DNA from: Aureispira sp. CCB-E
Lineage (GTDB): Bacteria > Bacteroidota > Bacteroidia > Chitinophagales > Saprospiraceae
Reading direction: 5' to 3'
Assembly: GCF_031326345.1 (NCBI RefSeq)
Contig: NZ_CP133671.1
Coordinates: forward strand, 248,001 to 312,000
Length of the DNA stretch: 64,000 bases
Shown: piece by piece, positions 55,237 through 64,000 of the stretch
Position numbering within the stretch: the stretch's first letter is position 1
How the letters are laid out: each line of letters opens with the position of its first letter
Position numbers and translations under genes: made by a program
Notes under the pieces: model-generated
Told to the model about the DNA's origin: nothing
The model's database searches: none
What the model saw: only the letters and a program-made list of their open reading frames with translations

Positions 55237-56412
55237 ATGAATACTTTCACCATCGATAATAAACACCTATTAGGATTACTAATCATTGTTTCTCTTGCCT
55301 ACCACAGTTGTACTACTGAAGCAGATTATAACACAACTCGAAGAGCTCCTTCTGCTAGTGACCTCATGATGAAAAGTTCTTCTGCTGCTGTCAAAGAAAC
55401 ATTAGCTGAATTTGATCGACACCTCAAAGAATACCAAGAGGGCTTGTATCTCAAAAACTGGCAGTACGACCCTGTTACCAATAACATTACTTATGGTAAA
55501 AACGAAGAACAAAAAGCTAGAGAAGAAGCCTTGAACCATAAACTGGGCTTAGGTTTTAAAGATTATATTGCCAAGGAAAATAAGAAAACTCTAAAATATC
55601 AAGCCGTCTCCCCTTTTGCCAATATGGAAGATATTGGTCTATATGGTCAACCGCTATTACTTAATGGAAAACCGTTTTCAGGAGTATTGGTTGGTACACA
55701 TATAGAATCGGGTAGTAGAATTCTAGAAGCACGCTTTTATCAAGGCAACCGTCTAGGTACCTTTAATGTTTGGACTAATTTAGGTCGCTTGTATACAAAA
55801 TCATTTAAAGAGAAAAACCAAATTGCTATAGACCCTGAAGCTGTTCGCAAGCCTGTTATTTATTTGTACCCTGAAACAACACAAGACATTAATGTAAAGG
55901 TTCATTTTGCGGGTGTATTAACCCATACCTATCCCAAGTACAATGTGTCAACAGGATGGAATGTATCTGCGACTCCTGATGGAATGCTTACCGAACAGAC
56001 TACTGGTAAAGATTTTAGTTACCTATTTTGGGAAGGACAAAGCCCTTTTCAGTATACACTAGACAAAGGTTTTGTTGTAAAAGGAACCGAAGTAGCCGAC
56101 TTTTTGGATGAAAAACTAGCATTAATGGGCTTGAACAGAAGAGAAGCTACAGACTTTGTATCTTATTGGTTGCCAGAGTTAGAAAAGAATAGATTTAACT
56201 TAATTCATTTTTCAACAGAAGAATACACACAAAATGCAAGGTTAGAAATTACACCAGCTCCCGAATCGTTGATTAGAGTATTTATGGTTTATCAGCCGCT
56301 AGAAGCTCCGATTGATATACCTACGCAAGAACTTCAAAGAACCTCCAGAAAAGGATATACGGTTGTAGAATGGGGTGGCAAAAAAGCTAATTCAGTCAAC
56401 TGGGAATCATAA
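55237..56412 (+). CDS. Exported protein with KPVIYLYPE domain
   Basis: 391 residues with a lipoprotein-like signal (HLLGLLIIVSLAYHSCTTEAD, Cys at about 26). The first 130 residues are helical and charged. From about residue 205 there is KPVIYLYPETTQDINVKVHF, LTHTYPKYNVSTGWNVSATPDGML and DFSYLFWEG, a conserved block that recurs in uncharacterised proteins of bacteria and eukaryotes, followed by a helical region. The name of the domain is not known to me and no catalytic residue can be assigned. It is probably anchored in a membrane facing the periplasm or surface. Confidence 0.65.
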   Translation: MNTFTIDNKHLLGLLIIVSLAYHSCTTEADYNTTRRAPSASDLMMKSSSAAVKETLAEFDRHLKEYQEGLYLKNWQYDPVTNNITYGKNEEQKAREEALNHKLGLGFKDYIAKENKKTLKYQAVSPFANMEDIGLYGQPLLLNGKPFSGVLVGTHIESGSRILEARFYQGNRLGTFNVWTNLGRLYTKSFKEKNQIAIDPEAVRKPVIYLYPETTQDINVKVHFAGVLTHTYPKYNVSTGWNVSATPDGMLTEQTTGKDFSYLFWEGQSPFQYTLDKGFVVKGTEVADFLDEKLALMGLNRREATDFVSYWLPELEKNRFNLIHFSTEEYTQNARLEITPAPESLIRVFMVYQPLEAPIDIPTQELQRTSRKGYTVVEWGGKKANSVNWES

Positions 56413-56503
56413 AAAATATATGTCCCAAAAGGCATTATCTTTGATTTAGAAAGGATTGTTTGGTAATTTAGACTGAGCAATCTTTTTTCATGAAGTTATT
56501 AAT

Positions 56504-56544
56504 GGCAACGCAGCTAACTAAAAGCGCAGCGCTCACGAAGTAAA
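56504..56544. repeat. Dispersed palindromic repeat, copy H
   Basis: ACGCAGCTAACTA followed by AAGCGCAGCGCTCACGAAGT. It matches the family core and its ACGAAGT flank in scrambled order, in the gap 56413-56768. Confidence 0.45.
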
Positions 56545-56621
56545 CTTTATTGCCCTAACAACAATCAACAAGTTGTAATTTTATTGTATTTTGCGTTAAT
56601 TTTTTGATTATCAATTGTGCA

Positions 56622-56730
56622 ACAACGCAACTAATCAACGACCACGAAGTAACAGCGCCCCCAACTTGCTGGCTCATGACATGACCGCAGGGAACTAGCC
56701 TTGCGCTCTCATGAGCATAGCGAATAATAA
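56622..56730. repeat. Dispersed palindromic repeat, copy I (composite)
   Basis: Contains CTAATCAACGACCACGAAGT (near 56631-56650), which is the ACCACG flank of the family next to the complement of CGTTGATTAG, and a 25-base unit at 56700-56724 whose reverse complement matches 6353-6377 at 23 positions, centred on the 8-base palindrome CTCATGAG. The rest of the gap 56413-56768 shows no gene. Confidence 0.55.
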
Positions 56731-56768
56731 CAAAGCTAATTACTATAATGATTATCACCTACCCAATT

Positions 56769-57368
56769 ATGAAATACTTTTTTTCTCTTTTACTAAGCCT
56801 TATTACTTTGATTGCTTTCGGTCAAGAATTACCACGTGCCGTTAAAAAAGTAAATCCCTCTCTGTTTATTAACAATATGCAAAACGAACGTGTTTATCAA
56901 CAAGCAAATATTCGTGAGAATTTAGTCGTTTTTTCTAGGGGATTTGAAAACCGCCCCGTAGAGGAGGTGCAACAGAGCTTTCACTATTCTTTTTTGGATG
57001 AAAAGGACAAATCTTGGTTGCTTGAATTTCAATTTGACCAGCATGATATTAAATTGTACAAAGGGTTAGACATGGAACCTGTTGGTTGTAGTGATTGGGG
57101 ATTCAAAATTTATACAAAAAAAGAAAATAAATGGAGAGATTGTACTTTGGAATGCCTTCCCGATAATTTCTTGATTATGGTCAACAAACACCTTCAGACC
57201 TTACAAAAAGGAGGTATGGGGATGTATTTTTATAATCAAGATCCCGAACAAGCTGTTTCGATGGATTTGGAGAAAAATAAATTAACGTTTAGGCAAAACG
57301 GTAAAGTGGTCTTAGCTCTAATCTGGAAGAAAGAAATGTTTGTTTGGAAACATAAAATGACCAATTAG
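56769..57368 (+). CDS. Secreted protein of unknown function
   Basis: About 199 residues from the ATG at 56769, which starts a signal peptide (MKYFFSLLLSLITLIAFG, then QELPR); the ATG at 56748 would add seven residues. The mature protein has repeated strands (SWLLEFQFDQHDIKLYKGLD, ENKWRDCTLECLPDNFLIMV, NKLTFRQNGKVVLALIWKKE) that suggest a small beta-sandwich. There is no recognised family. It follows a repeat-rich gap and precedes nadA. Confidence 0.55.
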   Translation: MKYFFSLLLSLITLIAFGQELPRAVKKVNPSLFINNMQNERVYQQANIRENLVVFSRGFENRPVEEVQQSFHYSFLDEKDKSWLLEFQFDQHDIKLYKGLDMEPVGCSDWGFKIYTKKENKWRDCTLECLPDNFLIMVNKHLQTLQKGGMGMYFYNQDPEQAVSMDLEKNKLTFRQNGKVVLALIWKKEMFVWKHKMTN

Positions 57369-57471
57369 TTTCGCTGCCCCAATAATGCTACTATTCCTTA
57401 CAGAATACTTATTTTTTGATATCTTGAACAATAAAGTAGTAGACTTTGTTTTATTTTTAAAATAAGGGAAC

Positions 57472-57514
57472 TATTTTTGCTAAATCTAAGTTTTAGTGTT
57501 AAGATTCAACTTAG
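57472..57514 (+). promoter_or_regulatory. nadA promoter with inverted repeat
   Basis: TATTTTTG (57472-57479) fits the -7 consensus. CTAAGTT (57486-57492) and AACTTAG (57508-57514) form a perfect inverted repeat just downstream, a position where a repressor or mRNA structure could act. The gene start is 86 bases further. Confidence 0.45.
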
Positions 57515-57599
57515 TTTAAAAATAAAACAAACTATATATTATATAACTTAAGTAAGCACTTTAAAAATTAAAGGGATTTACTTATAAATCAAAAATGTT

Positions 57600-58604
57600 A
57601 TGCAAGGTTTAACACAAGCAAAAGAAAACCTAGAACAAAAAGGATTTCTTGATGTAGAAGTGGACCCAATGCTTGACTTGGTCGCTGCCATTGAGCAGTT
57701 AAAAAAAGAAAAAAATGCCATCATTTTAGCGCATTATTACCAAGAAAGTGAAATCCAGGACATTGCCGACTATATCGGAGATAGCCTGGGACTGGCTCAG
57801 AAAGCCGCCACAACAGATGCTGATATCATTGTCTTTGCAGGAGTACATTTTATGGCAGAAACAGCTAAAATGCTCAATCCGTCCAAAAAAGTATTGTTAC
57901 CAGATTTGAAAGCAGGTTGTTCTTTGGCAGATTCATGTCCAGCTCCTGTTTTTAAGAAATTCAAGGAAAAATATCCAGATCATGTAGTTGTTAGTTATAT
58001 CAACTGTACAGCAGCATTAAAAACCATGACAGATATTTGTTGTACTTCGACCAACGCTCAGCAAATCATTGACAGTATTCCAGAAGATCAACCCATTATA
58101 TTTGCACCAGACAAAAATCTAGGAGCTTATCTTCAGAAAACAACAGGTCGGGATATGATTCTTTGGAATGGTTCGTGTATGGTACATGAAATCTTTAGCA
58201 AAGAAAAAATTGTAAAGTTGCAAGTTCAACATCCTAAGGCTAAATTGATTGCGCACCCTGAATGTGAGGCTCATTTATTGGAAATTGCGGACCATATTGG
58301 TTCTACTAGTTCTTTGTTAAAGTATACCAAAGAGAGTGCGTTTGATGAGTTTATTGTGGCTACCGAGCCTGGTATTATTCATCAAATGGAAAAAGCGTCT
58401 CCAAACAAGACCTTTTATCCTGCTCCTCCTACCAATACTTGTGCTTGTAACGAATGTCCGCACATGAAATTGAATACAATGGAAAAACTATATCTGTGCA
58501 TGAAACATGAGTTGCCAGAAGTTACTCTAGAGCAAGAAATTATTGATAAAGGTCGTGGTTGTATTGACAAAATGTTAGAGATTTCTGCTAAAGCAGGGTT
58601 ATAA
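57600..58604 (+). CDS. nadA: Quinolinate synthase
   Basis: 334 residues. NadA makes quinolinate from iminoaspartate and DHAP in de novo NAD synthesis. The family motifs are all present: [48 protein letters not shown] (Cys107), WNGSCMVHE (Cys193), [10 protein letters not shown] and the [14 protein letters not shown] cluster (Cys281, 283, 286). Three of these cysteines bind the [4Fe-4S] cluster. No nadB or nadC is nearby, so the pathway genes are dispersed. Confidence 0.95.
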   Translation: MQGLTQAKENLEQKGFLDVEVDPMLDLVAAIEQLKKEKNAIILAHYYQESEIQDIADYIGDSLGLAQKAATTDADIIVFAGVHFMAETAKMLNPSKKVLLPDLKAGCSLADSCPAPVFKKFKEKYPDHVVVSYINCTAALKTMTDICCTSTNAQQIIDSIPEDQPIIFAPDKNLGAYLQKTTGRDMILWNGSCMVHEIFSKEKIVKLQVQHPKAKLIAHPECEAHLLEIADHIGSTSSLLKYTKESAFDEFIVATEPGIIHQMEKASPNKTFYPAPPTNTCACNECPHMKLNTMEKLYLCMKHELPEVTLEQEIIDKGRGCIDKMLEISAKAGL

Positions 58605-58622
58605 ATCTTTTATAAATCAACT

Positions 58623-58665
58623 AAAAAGCGATTATTTTCAATTGATTTGAAAATAATCGCTTTTT
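58623..58665. terminator. Bidirectional terminator between nadA and the esterase gene
   Basis: A 19-base A-rich arm beginning at 58623 (core GCGATTATTTTCAA) pairs perfectly with 58647-58665 around TTGAT; A-runs and T-runs flank it on both sides. It lies between two convergent genes. Confidence 0.85.
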
Positions 58666-58680
58666 TATATTCAAGCTATT

Positions 58681-59814
58681 TTACTTTTCTAATTCTTTTA
58701 ACATCTCCTCTTTTTCTTGGGGCGTATAATAGTTGTACCGATCCAAACAAGCTTTAAAGGATCGAATGGTTGATGTCGTGTCTATCTTCAACTCTTTTTG
58801 AGCTTCAATTATTCCCCAATAAGCATCTGCAAAGTTAGGGTATTCTTGCAACAACAACTCCCATGCTTCAATAGCCTTTTGATATTCTTTTCGCTCTAGT
58901 AGCCCCCAGCCTTTCCCATTCAAAACACCTATTGAAAGGCGCATTTTTGCGCCATAATGCGCTTCTATTTGGGTTTCAATTGTATCCAATTGAGCTGCAT
59001 TAAAATGCGTATTGCTATAATACAAGTTCTGCTGATTCGCCCAAAAGTAAAAGACTTCGTACAAAGCTGGCGCAATCGTTAGCCCTGGAATAACATTATG
59101 ATCAGCCGTTTTAAATTCTATTCCTTTGATATTAATATGATTTCGATTGACTTGATTTTCAAAATGATGATAATCTTGCATATAATCACTTTCTATTCCT
59201 GCTCTGTAATATTTTACAGGTTGATGTCCATTCGGATAATAATGAACCACCGAATCAGCCCAATTGACGCCCTTTTGTTGGTAAAAGGGGCATAGAGCAA
59301 TCACGGCACTCAGATCTTTAATTCTATTAATAAATAAAGAGGTGGTATAATATCCGTATCTTGAATGCCCAATCAACATTCGAAAAGTACTCGCACGAAG
59401 TTCTTTTTCTGCCAAAGGCAATAATTCATCAAAAATAAATTGCTCATTCTCTTTAGCTTTCCCTTTTGAGGTTGTTGGCTGGTGCACGGTTTCGGCATAT
59501 CGCTTTTCAAATGAGCTAGCTACACTAATCACCACACAAGAAGGCATTTGATAATTCGTTGTCATGTAATCAATCGTATTGAGAATATACTGATTACTTC
59601 GTTTGTTTTGTTTATCAAAAATTAAAATAACGGGAAACTTTTTGGCGATGGCAGTATCCCACTCTAAAGGAACGACAATAGAAAGCTCTTTGGCATAGCC
59701 CAAGTGATGGGAATAAAATGTCGTATCCTTTAATTTTTGATAACTTTCATAATGTTGGGCAGTAATATTTTCTATCGTAATTAAGGAAAAAATCACTAGC
59801 AAGAAAATATTCAT
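58681..59814 (-). CDS. Secreted esterase (PF00756-like) with TPR-like tail
   Basis: 377 residues. A signal peptide (MNIFLLVIFSLITIENITAQ) is followed by an alpha/beta-hydrolase of the putative-esterase/enterochelin-esterase kind: ELSIVVPLEWDTA, VILIFDKQN, and the nucleophile elbow GHSRYG at 149-154 (Ser151), with a His in FKTADHNVIPG as a likely triad member. The C-terminus (about 290-377) holds helices with WGLLERKEYQKAIEAWELLLQEYP, a TPR repeat. Substrate not assignable; periplasmic or surface ester hydrolase expected. Confidence 0.75.
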   Translation of the reverse strand: MNIFLLVIFSLITIENITAQHYESYQKLKDTTFYSHHLGYAKELSIVVPLEWDTAIAKKFPVILIFDKQNKRSNQYILNTIDYMTTNYQMPSCVVISVASSFEKRYAETVHQPTTSKGKAKENEQFIFDELLPLAEKELRASTFRMLIGHSRYGYYTTSLFINRIKDLSAVIALCPFYQQKGVNWADSVVHYYPNGHQPVKYYRAGIESDYMQDYHHFENQVNRNHINIKGIEFKTADHNVIPGLTIAPALYEVFYFWANQQNLYYSNTHFNAAQLDTIETQIEAHYGAKMRLSIGVLNGKGWGLLERKEYQKAIEAWELLLQEYPNFADAYWGIIEAQKELKIDTTSTIRSFKACLDRYNYYTPQEKEEMLKELEK

Positions 59815-59821
59815 AACAACT

Positions 59822-61093
59822 CTATTTTTGTATTTGCAAACAAGTAATACTGGCTCGTTTTTGTTCCAATTTCGTTTTATTCTCTACCTTTTTATAATCC
59901 GCCAAGACCTTCCATTCTTGGTAATAATCCTTGTAATGATAAGCATATGTCTGAAAAAAGACCATTACAAAAGGCAAGAGCAAGGCCCACCAACCTACCA
60001 TAAAAGCACCAATTCCTATCGCCAATATTCCCCAAACAATCCATACAAAAAAAGCAGCTGTAAAAGCAAAGCTTGTAGAAAACTCGGCAAAAGGAACAAA
60101 TTTATTGCGTAAATCACGAGCAACTATATGCGGAATACGACCAAATAATGTCCCTAATAACCAAAAAGGGAATCCAATCAATAACCCAAATAAGGAACGT
60201 TTATTTTTTCCTGCAACAGCATAATCCTTGACTCCTTCTTCGTCTAATGCTGCTTGGTAGGCATCGACTTGTTTTTCTAAAGCATTTTTCTCCGCTGTAT
60301 TTAGGGCATTAACATGGTTGGCAATAGCTTGCTCGGCATGACAAACCTCTGGATTGGCAGAATACATTGGAAAAATATTTCTAGTAAAATTATTTCGAAC
60401 CAAAACTAATAACTTTTCTGTCAAGATCTCGTTTCCCTCTTCTATATAAACCATTTGCGCTCGTAGTGCAACTCGCATGTCTTGTGTCAGGGTCGTAATA
60501 GCGGCTTCTTTATCTTCTAAGTATTTTTCTTTATAATCCTGTACAGACAATGGCTTTCCTAACTGTGTATACACTTCGCTTCTAAATTTATCATGATACG
60601 TATAATTCACTCCAGCAGGCAAAATTTTAACGTCTATTCCCCAATTCTTTTCCTCCATCATTTTAAAGGCCAATCGAGCACATCCTTTTTTAAATGGAAG
60701 CAATTTTTTTTGCAGGACGCAGTTTCCCTCTGGCGCAATAAAAGCACTATCCCAACCTGTATAAAGCAGTTCTCTTGTTTTTTTGAAAGTCACCTCATTT
60801 TTGTACATATTCTCTGTGCCTTCCTCTACCCTATAAATAGGCAAACCATGCAACTTATACATCAACCACCCTTTCAAATTATTAGGAAACTCCGTAGCCC
60901 TAGCCCAAAAATAAACAGGACGTCGTTGCATCGCTGCAATTAGTATGGGATCCATAAAACCATTTGAATGATTCGAAATGAAAATTAAAGGCTCGTTGGC
61001 AGGAATATGTTCTGGATTTATATAATAGACTCTCCTAAAGAAACAGATATACATTACCCACAAAAACAATCGAAATAAATTATACAGAATCAT
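59822..61093 (-). CDS. Membrane glycerol acyltransferase (PlsC-like)
   Basis: 423 residues. The acyltransferase motif is SNHSNGFMDP (His42 to Asp48), with five residues between His and Asp; this spacing is seen in the Bacteroidota group with NHPNSFLD. FIAPEGNCVLQKKLLPFKKG is the second conserved block (usual FPEG), and LPAGVNYTYHDKFRSEVY is the third. Two or three membrane helices lie near the C-terminus (about 320-395). It should acylate a lysophospholipid or lysolipid at the inner membrane. It overlaps nothing and is eight bases upstream of the esterase gene, so the two may form an operon. Confidence 0.8.
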   Translation of the reverse strand: MILYNLFRLFLWVMYICFFRRVYYINPEHIPANEPLIFISNHSNGFMDPILIAAMQRRPVYFWARATEFPNNLKGWLMYKLHGLPIYRVEEGTENMYKNEVTFKKTRELLYTGWDSAFIAPEGNCVLQKKLLPFKKGCARLAFKMMEEKNWGIDVKILPAGVNYTYHDKFRSEVYTQLGKPLSVQDYKEKYLEDKEAAITTLTQDMRVALRAQMVYIEEGNEILTEKLLVLVRNNFTRNIFPMYSANPEVCHAEQAIANHVNALNTAEKNALEKQVDAYQAALDEEGVKDYAVAGKNKRSLFGLLIGFPFWLLGTLFGRIPHIVARDLRNKFVPFAEFSTSFAFTAAFFVWIVWGILAIGIGAFMVGWWALLLPFVMVFFQTYAYHYKDYYQEWKVLADYKKVENKTKLEQKRASITCLQIQK

Positions 61094-61117
61094 ATCTTTA
61101 TAGTACGTTATTTTTCT

Positions 61118-61133
61118 TAGTAGTTCGTTGATT
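61118..61133 (+). repeat. Dispersed repeat, copy J (module 2)
   Basis: TAGTAGTTCGTTGATT is identical to 6335-6350 and sits in the divergent gap upstream of the acyltransferase gene. Confidence 0.5.
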
Positions 61134-61292
61134 TTTTATCAATAGAATTTTTATAGTTCAACAACACGACCAAGATAAAAGTCTTTGTTCAAAAAATATC
61201 AATTTAAGTAAAGAAGTCAACTTTTATTAGATTTTGATTATCTTGTTTTTGGTAAAAATGCCCTATTCTTATACAGATTACAATCTATTATC

Positions 61293-62321
61293 ATGCATTT
61301 ATCTAAAAAGAAAACCCAATTAAATCAATTTTTAGCGTTACTCTTTTCCGCCATTATAGGCGCTTGTTATCTGCTTGTCATAAGCAGCTTGGACAATCTA
61401 TCTGATACTATTTACTATATTTTGTTAGCTATAGGAGCATTAGTCTGTTTTAATACGTATAGCATTTTTACAAAAAAATACAGAGAACGAAATGCCTTAG
61501 TCAAAACTCCTTTTCCCGAAAATTGGCGTAAAATACTAGAACAATATGTCGTTTTTTATCAAGCATTAACACCAGAAGAAAAGAAACGTTTTGAAACAGA
61601 AATTCAAATTTTTCTACATGAAACGAGGGTAACAGGAGTTCAGACAGAGGTGGATGATATGACTTTGGTATTGGCAGCAGCTAGCGCCGAAATTCCTGTT
61701 TTTGGCTTTCCTGAATGGGAATATGATAATTTAGGGGAAATTTTAATTTATCCCGGTCCCTTTACCAAAGATTTTAGAACAGATGGTCCAGGGAGAACAG
61801 TGACAGGAATGGTGGGCACAGGGCTTATGCAAGGTATTATGATTCTTTCCAAACCTGCATTAATTGCGGGTTTTACCAATCCTAACGATAAAAAAAATGT
61901 GGGCATCCATGAGTTTGTTCATTTATTAGATGCTTCAGATGGGAAATATGATGGCATTCCAGAACGTTTTATGGAACATCAATATATTGCTCCATGGTTG
62001 GAGATTATTCGCAAAGAAACCGAACGCATACAAGAAGGAAAATCGAGTATGAACCCTTACGGTGCTACCAATCGAGTAGAGTTTTTTGCAGTCGCTTCTG
62101 AATATTTCTTTGAACATCCAAAGGCTTTGCAGAAAAATAAACCTGAGTTGTATGAAATCTTGAGCCATGTATTCCAACAAGACACCAAGAATAGGCTTAA
62201 AACTGCTTTTAAATCCATGCTAAATTATACGGGAAACAAAGTTGGTCGCAACGATCCTTGCCCTTGTGGTAGTGGAAAAAAATATAAACAGTGCTGCTTG
62301 AAGAATGCTCGTATGTATTAG
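61293..62321 (+). CDS. MtfA-like zinc metallopeptidase with SEC-C tail
   Basis: 342 residues. Two N-terminal membrane helices (about 11-30 and 37-55) precede an MtfA/M90-family peptidase: the active-site helix [20 protein letters not shown] holds HEFVH at residues 206-210 with a likely third ligand Glu in [12 protein letters not shown]. The C-terminus [20 protein letters not shown] is a SEC-C zinc-binding motif. In E. coli MtfA binds the Mlc repressor and lacks the membrane helices and SEC-C tail. This domain combination suggests a membrane-tethered peptidase with an extra zinc finger for partner binding. Confidence 0.82.
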   Translation: MHLSKKKTQLNQFLALLFSAIIGACYLLVISSLDNLSDTIYYILLAIGALVCFNTYSIFTKKYRERNALVKTPFPENWRKILEQYVVFYQALTPEEKKRFETEIQIFLHETRVTGVQTEVDDMTLVLAAASAEIPVFGFPEWEYDNLGEILIYPGPFTKDFRTDGPGRTVTGMVGTGLMQGIMILSKPALIAGFTNPNDKKNVGIHEFVHLLDASDGKYDGIPERFMEHQYIAPWLEIIRKETERIQEGKSSMNPYGATNRVEFFAVASEYFFEHPKALQKNKPELYEILSHVFQQDTKNRLKTAFKSMLNYTGNKVGRNDPCPCGSGKKYKQCCLKNARMY

Positions 62322-62345
62322 AACAACTAAGGAACACTCAAAACA

Positions 62346-64000
62346 ATGAACAAACAATCAACCATTGCACGTATCAGTTGGGCAATTTGTCTTTTAATAG
62401 GCATTGTACTTAGTCTCAAAGCCTTGAGAGAACCTGACCTTTGGTGGATGTACCGCACAGGAGAATGGATGTTGGAACATGGGCAAGTCACCAAAACAGA
62501 TCCATTTTCTTATACTTTTGCAGGTACAGAATGGATTAATGTAAAATGGTTGTTTGAAATTCTCATTACAGTTGGTAAAAATTGGTTTGGGGTGGAATTT
62601 ATTTTTGTATTTCAAGCCTTGGTTACTATTTTGATCTTAACCTTTTTCTATAAAACGACCAACATAATCCATCAATACACTTTCAACCAACCAAGCTATC
62701 AAAACAGACCATTTGCTGGGCTTATTTTTACAGCATTATTAATGCTTTTTACAATTGACTATCGTCTGATTGGTCGTCCAGAAATGACGAGTCACGCTAT
62801 GGTTGCCATTTATTTGTGGTTGTTTTGGAAACAACATTACCGCCCTTCTTCGAAATTAATTTTGTTGCTAATTCCCTTACAGGTACTTTGGACCAATATG
62901 CACGAGGCTTTTGGAATAGGAATGGTTTTGATGCTAGCTTATTTGGGGGCTACATGGCTACATTATATCTATGCTCAAAAAAAACAATGGCAGGTAGATA
63001 CTCCCGAACTGTTATCTATAGCCGTTTTAGGGGCATTATTAGCTGTTTCATTCAATCCTAGAGGAATTCAAATGTGGTGGCATCCATTTGAAATTTTTAA
63101 CCAGTTGGGAAAAAACCAATACACCACAGAACTAGCTTCTATTTGGAAATTGAGCTACTGGGAAAAACAAGCTTATCTCAATTTACTTTTCTTAGGTGTT
63201 AGCTTACTATTTATCTTTTTCTATCCCTTTATTCAGAAAAAAAAGCGCTTATCTCAAGAAGTTAAGACAACACCCGTTTCTCAGAAAAAAACAAAAAAAA
63301 CTAAGAAAACCCAAAAAAAATCAACACCACAAAAGCACAACTCAAAGCTTGGTTTAGTCGCTTGGTTTGACAGCAATGTGCAGAAGTTTGGTTTGGGTAA
63401 TGGCTTGCTCTTTTTTATGCTGTTCTATTTAAGTATCACTGCTTATCGGAACATTCCATTTTTCATTTTAGCGGCAGCCCCTCTTTTTGCAATTGGGATG
63501 GAATATTTGTTTAGAAAAATAAATGCAGCCAAATGGATTTATCCTGTATTATTAGTTCTTGGTATATGTTTTTACGGAGCTGTTATAACAGGCAAGTATC
63601 ATGAATGGTCTAACTCTAGAGACACTTATGGTTTGCAGGTCTTGTCCAGCCACAATCCTATTGGTGCTGCGGAATTCATTCAACAACACGAGATCAAGGG
63701 CACTTGTTTTTCAGATTATCTAACATCAGCTTATCTATTGTGGAAATTACAACCTGATTTTAAAACCTATATAGATTTGCGAGATTTGGATATTTTTCCA
63801 ACAGATTTTTTTACCGACTTTGCAAAAGTTACCAATATTCCTTCTGAATTTGAAGCAAAGGATGATTCTTTGAATTTCAACTATGTCGTTTTGTTTAGAC
63901 CTAAATTTCAGTCCTTGCACCAATATCTACTAACTTCCACCAACTATGAATTAGTCTTTGTCGATCCTGTTGCCTCTGTTTATTTGAAAAACACCCCTCA
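62346..64000 (+). CDS. Polytopic membrane protein, GT-C-like, cut by the window end
   Basis: The frame starts 24 bases after the MtfA-like gene and runs open to the edge, 551 codons without a stop. It has about 10 membrane helices. The start SLKALREPDLWWMYRTGEWM, then TKTDPFSYTFAGTEWINVKWLFE, is the first-loop pattern of GT-C membrane glycosyltransferases/mannosyltransferases. A Lys-rich loop (KKTKKTKKTQKK) lies near residue 320. The C-terminal soluble part is GAAEFIQQHEIKGTCFSDYL. Acceptor and sugar are unknown; the gene is incomplete. Confidence 0.7.
   Translation, partial: MNKQSTIARISWAICLLIGIVLSLKALREPDLWWMYRTGEWMLEHGQVTKTDPFSYTFAGTEWINVKWLFEILITVGKNWFGVEFIFVFQALVTILILTFFYKTTNIIHQYTFNQPSYQNRPFAGLIFTALLMLFTIDYRLIGRPEMTSHAMVAIYLWLFWKQHYRPSSKLILLLIPLQVLWTNMHEAFGIGMVLMLAYLGATWLHYIYAQKKQWQVDTPELLSIAVLGALLAVSFNPRGIQMWWHPFEIFNQLGKNQYTTELASIWKLSYWEKQAYLNLLFLGVSLLFIFFYPFIQKKKRLSQEVKTTPVSQKKTKKTKKTQKKSTPQKHNSKLGLVAWFDSNVQKFGLGNGLLFFMLFYLSITAYRNIPFFILAAAPLFAIGMEYLFRKINAAKWIYPVLLVLGICFYGAVITGKYHEWSNSRDTYGLQVLSSHNPIGAAEFIQQHEIKGTCFSDYLTSAYLLWKLQPDFKTYIDLRDLDIFPTDFFTDFAKVTNIPSEFEAKDDSLNFNYVVLFRPKFQSLHQYLLTSTNYELVFVDPVASVYLKNTP

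Noticed and set aside
1-64000. tRNA, rRNA, CRISPR arrays, intact insertion sequences or prophage genes.
   Set aside because: I looked for cloverleaf or repeat-spacer patterns and for transposase, integrase or Cas motifs and saw none; the short palindromes are intergenic repeats without coding capacity.

Overview
The window looks like chromosomal DNA of an A+T-rich member of the Bacteroidota, probably of the Saprospiria (Aureispira-like). That placement is inferred from protein character, not from any search. Supporting signs are three proteins with type IX secretion (T9SS) C-terminal sorting domains, many short-lipobox lipoproteins, TAnnTTTG-type promoter boxes of the Bacteroidota sigma factor, scarce Shine-Dalgarno sequences, and a Bacteroidota-style contractile injection system (CIS) ATPase and tape-measure protein. 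I saw no rRNA, tRNA, CRISPR array or intact transposase.

Layout. 0-4.7 kb: a partial lipoprotein, secreted proteins of unknown function, a methyltransferase and a DUF4340 membrane protein. 4.8-9.2 kb: a surface-polysaccharide set (flippase, Wzz-like chain-length protein, O-antigen ligase/polymerase), with a MITE-like palindromic element inside it. 9.3-12.4 kb: a membrane vWA-like protein and a CpeT-like lipoprotein. 12.6-23.3 kb: a CIS AAA+ ATPase and a 1690-residue CIS tape-measure protein, divergent and separated by an AbiE-type (type IV) toxin-antitoxin pair, decayed sequence and two unrecognised genes. 24-27.8 kb: the two halves of a heterodimeric ABC exporter. 29-39.3 kb: two divergent modules, each a T9SS-secreted protein back to back with a member of a paralogous pair of roughly 466-residue helical proteins, with a third T9SS protein between them. 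39.4-48.5 kb: a complete trpEGDCFBA-aroF-aroA operon on the minus strand, preceded by a 31-residue leader peptide with three tandem Trp codons and a perfect intrinsic terminator, which is the layout of a classical trp attenuator. 48.5-64 kb: housekeeping and secreted proteins (TPMT-like methyltransferase, leucine-rich repeat protein, Ycf48-like lipoprotein, M28 peptidase, RsmI-like methylase, NadA, esterase, acyltransferase, MtfA-like peptidase with SEC-C tail, and a GT-C-like membrane protein cut by the window end).

The main points for a second look are the trp attenuator, the split and orphan CIS gene pair around a toxin-antitoxin island, the duplicated T9SS/helical-protein modules whose promoter blocks keep identical spacing, and a dispersed family of short GC-richer palindromic intergenic repeats in at least ten places.
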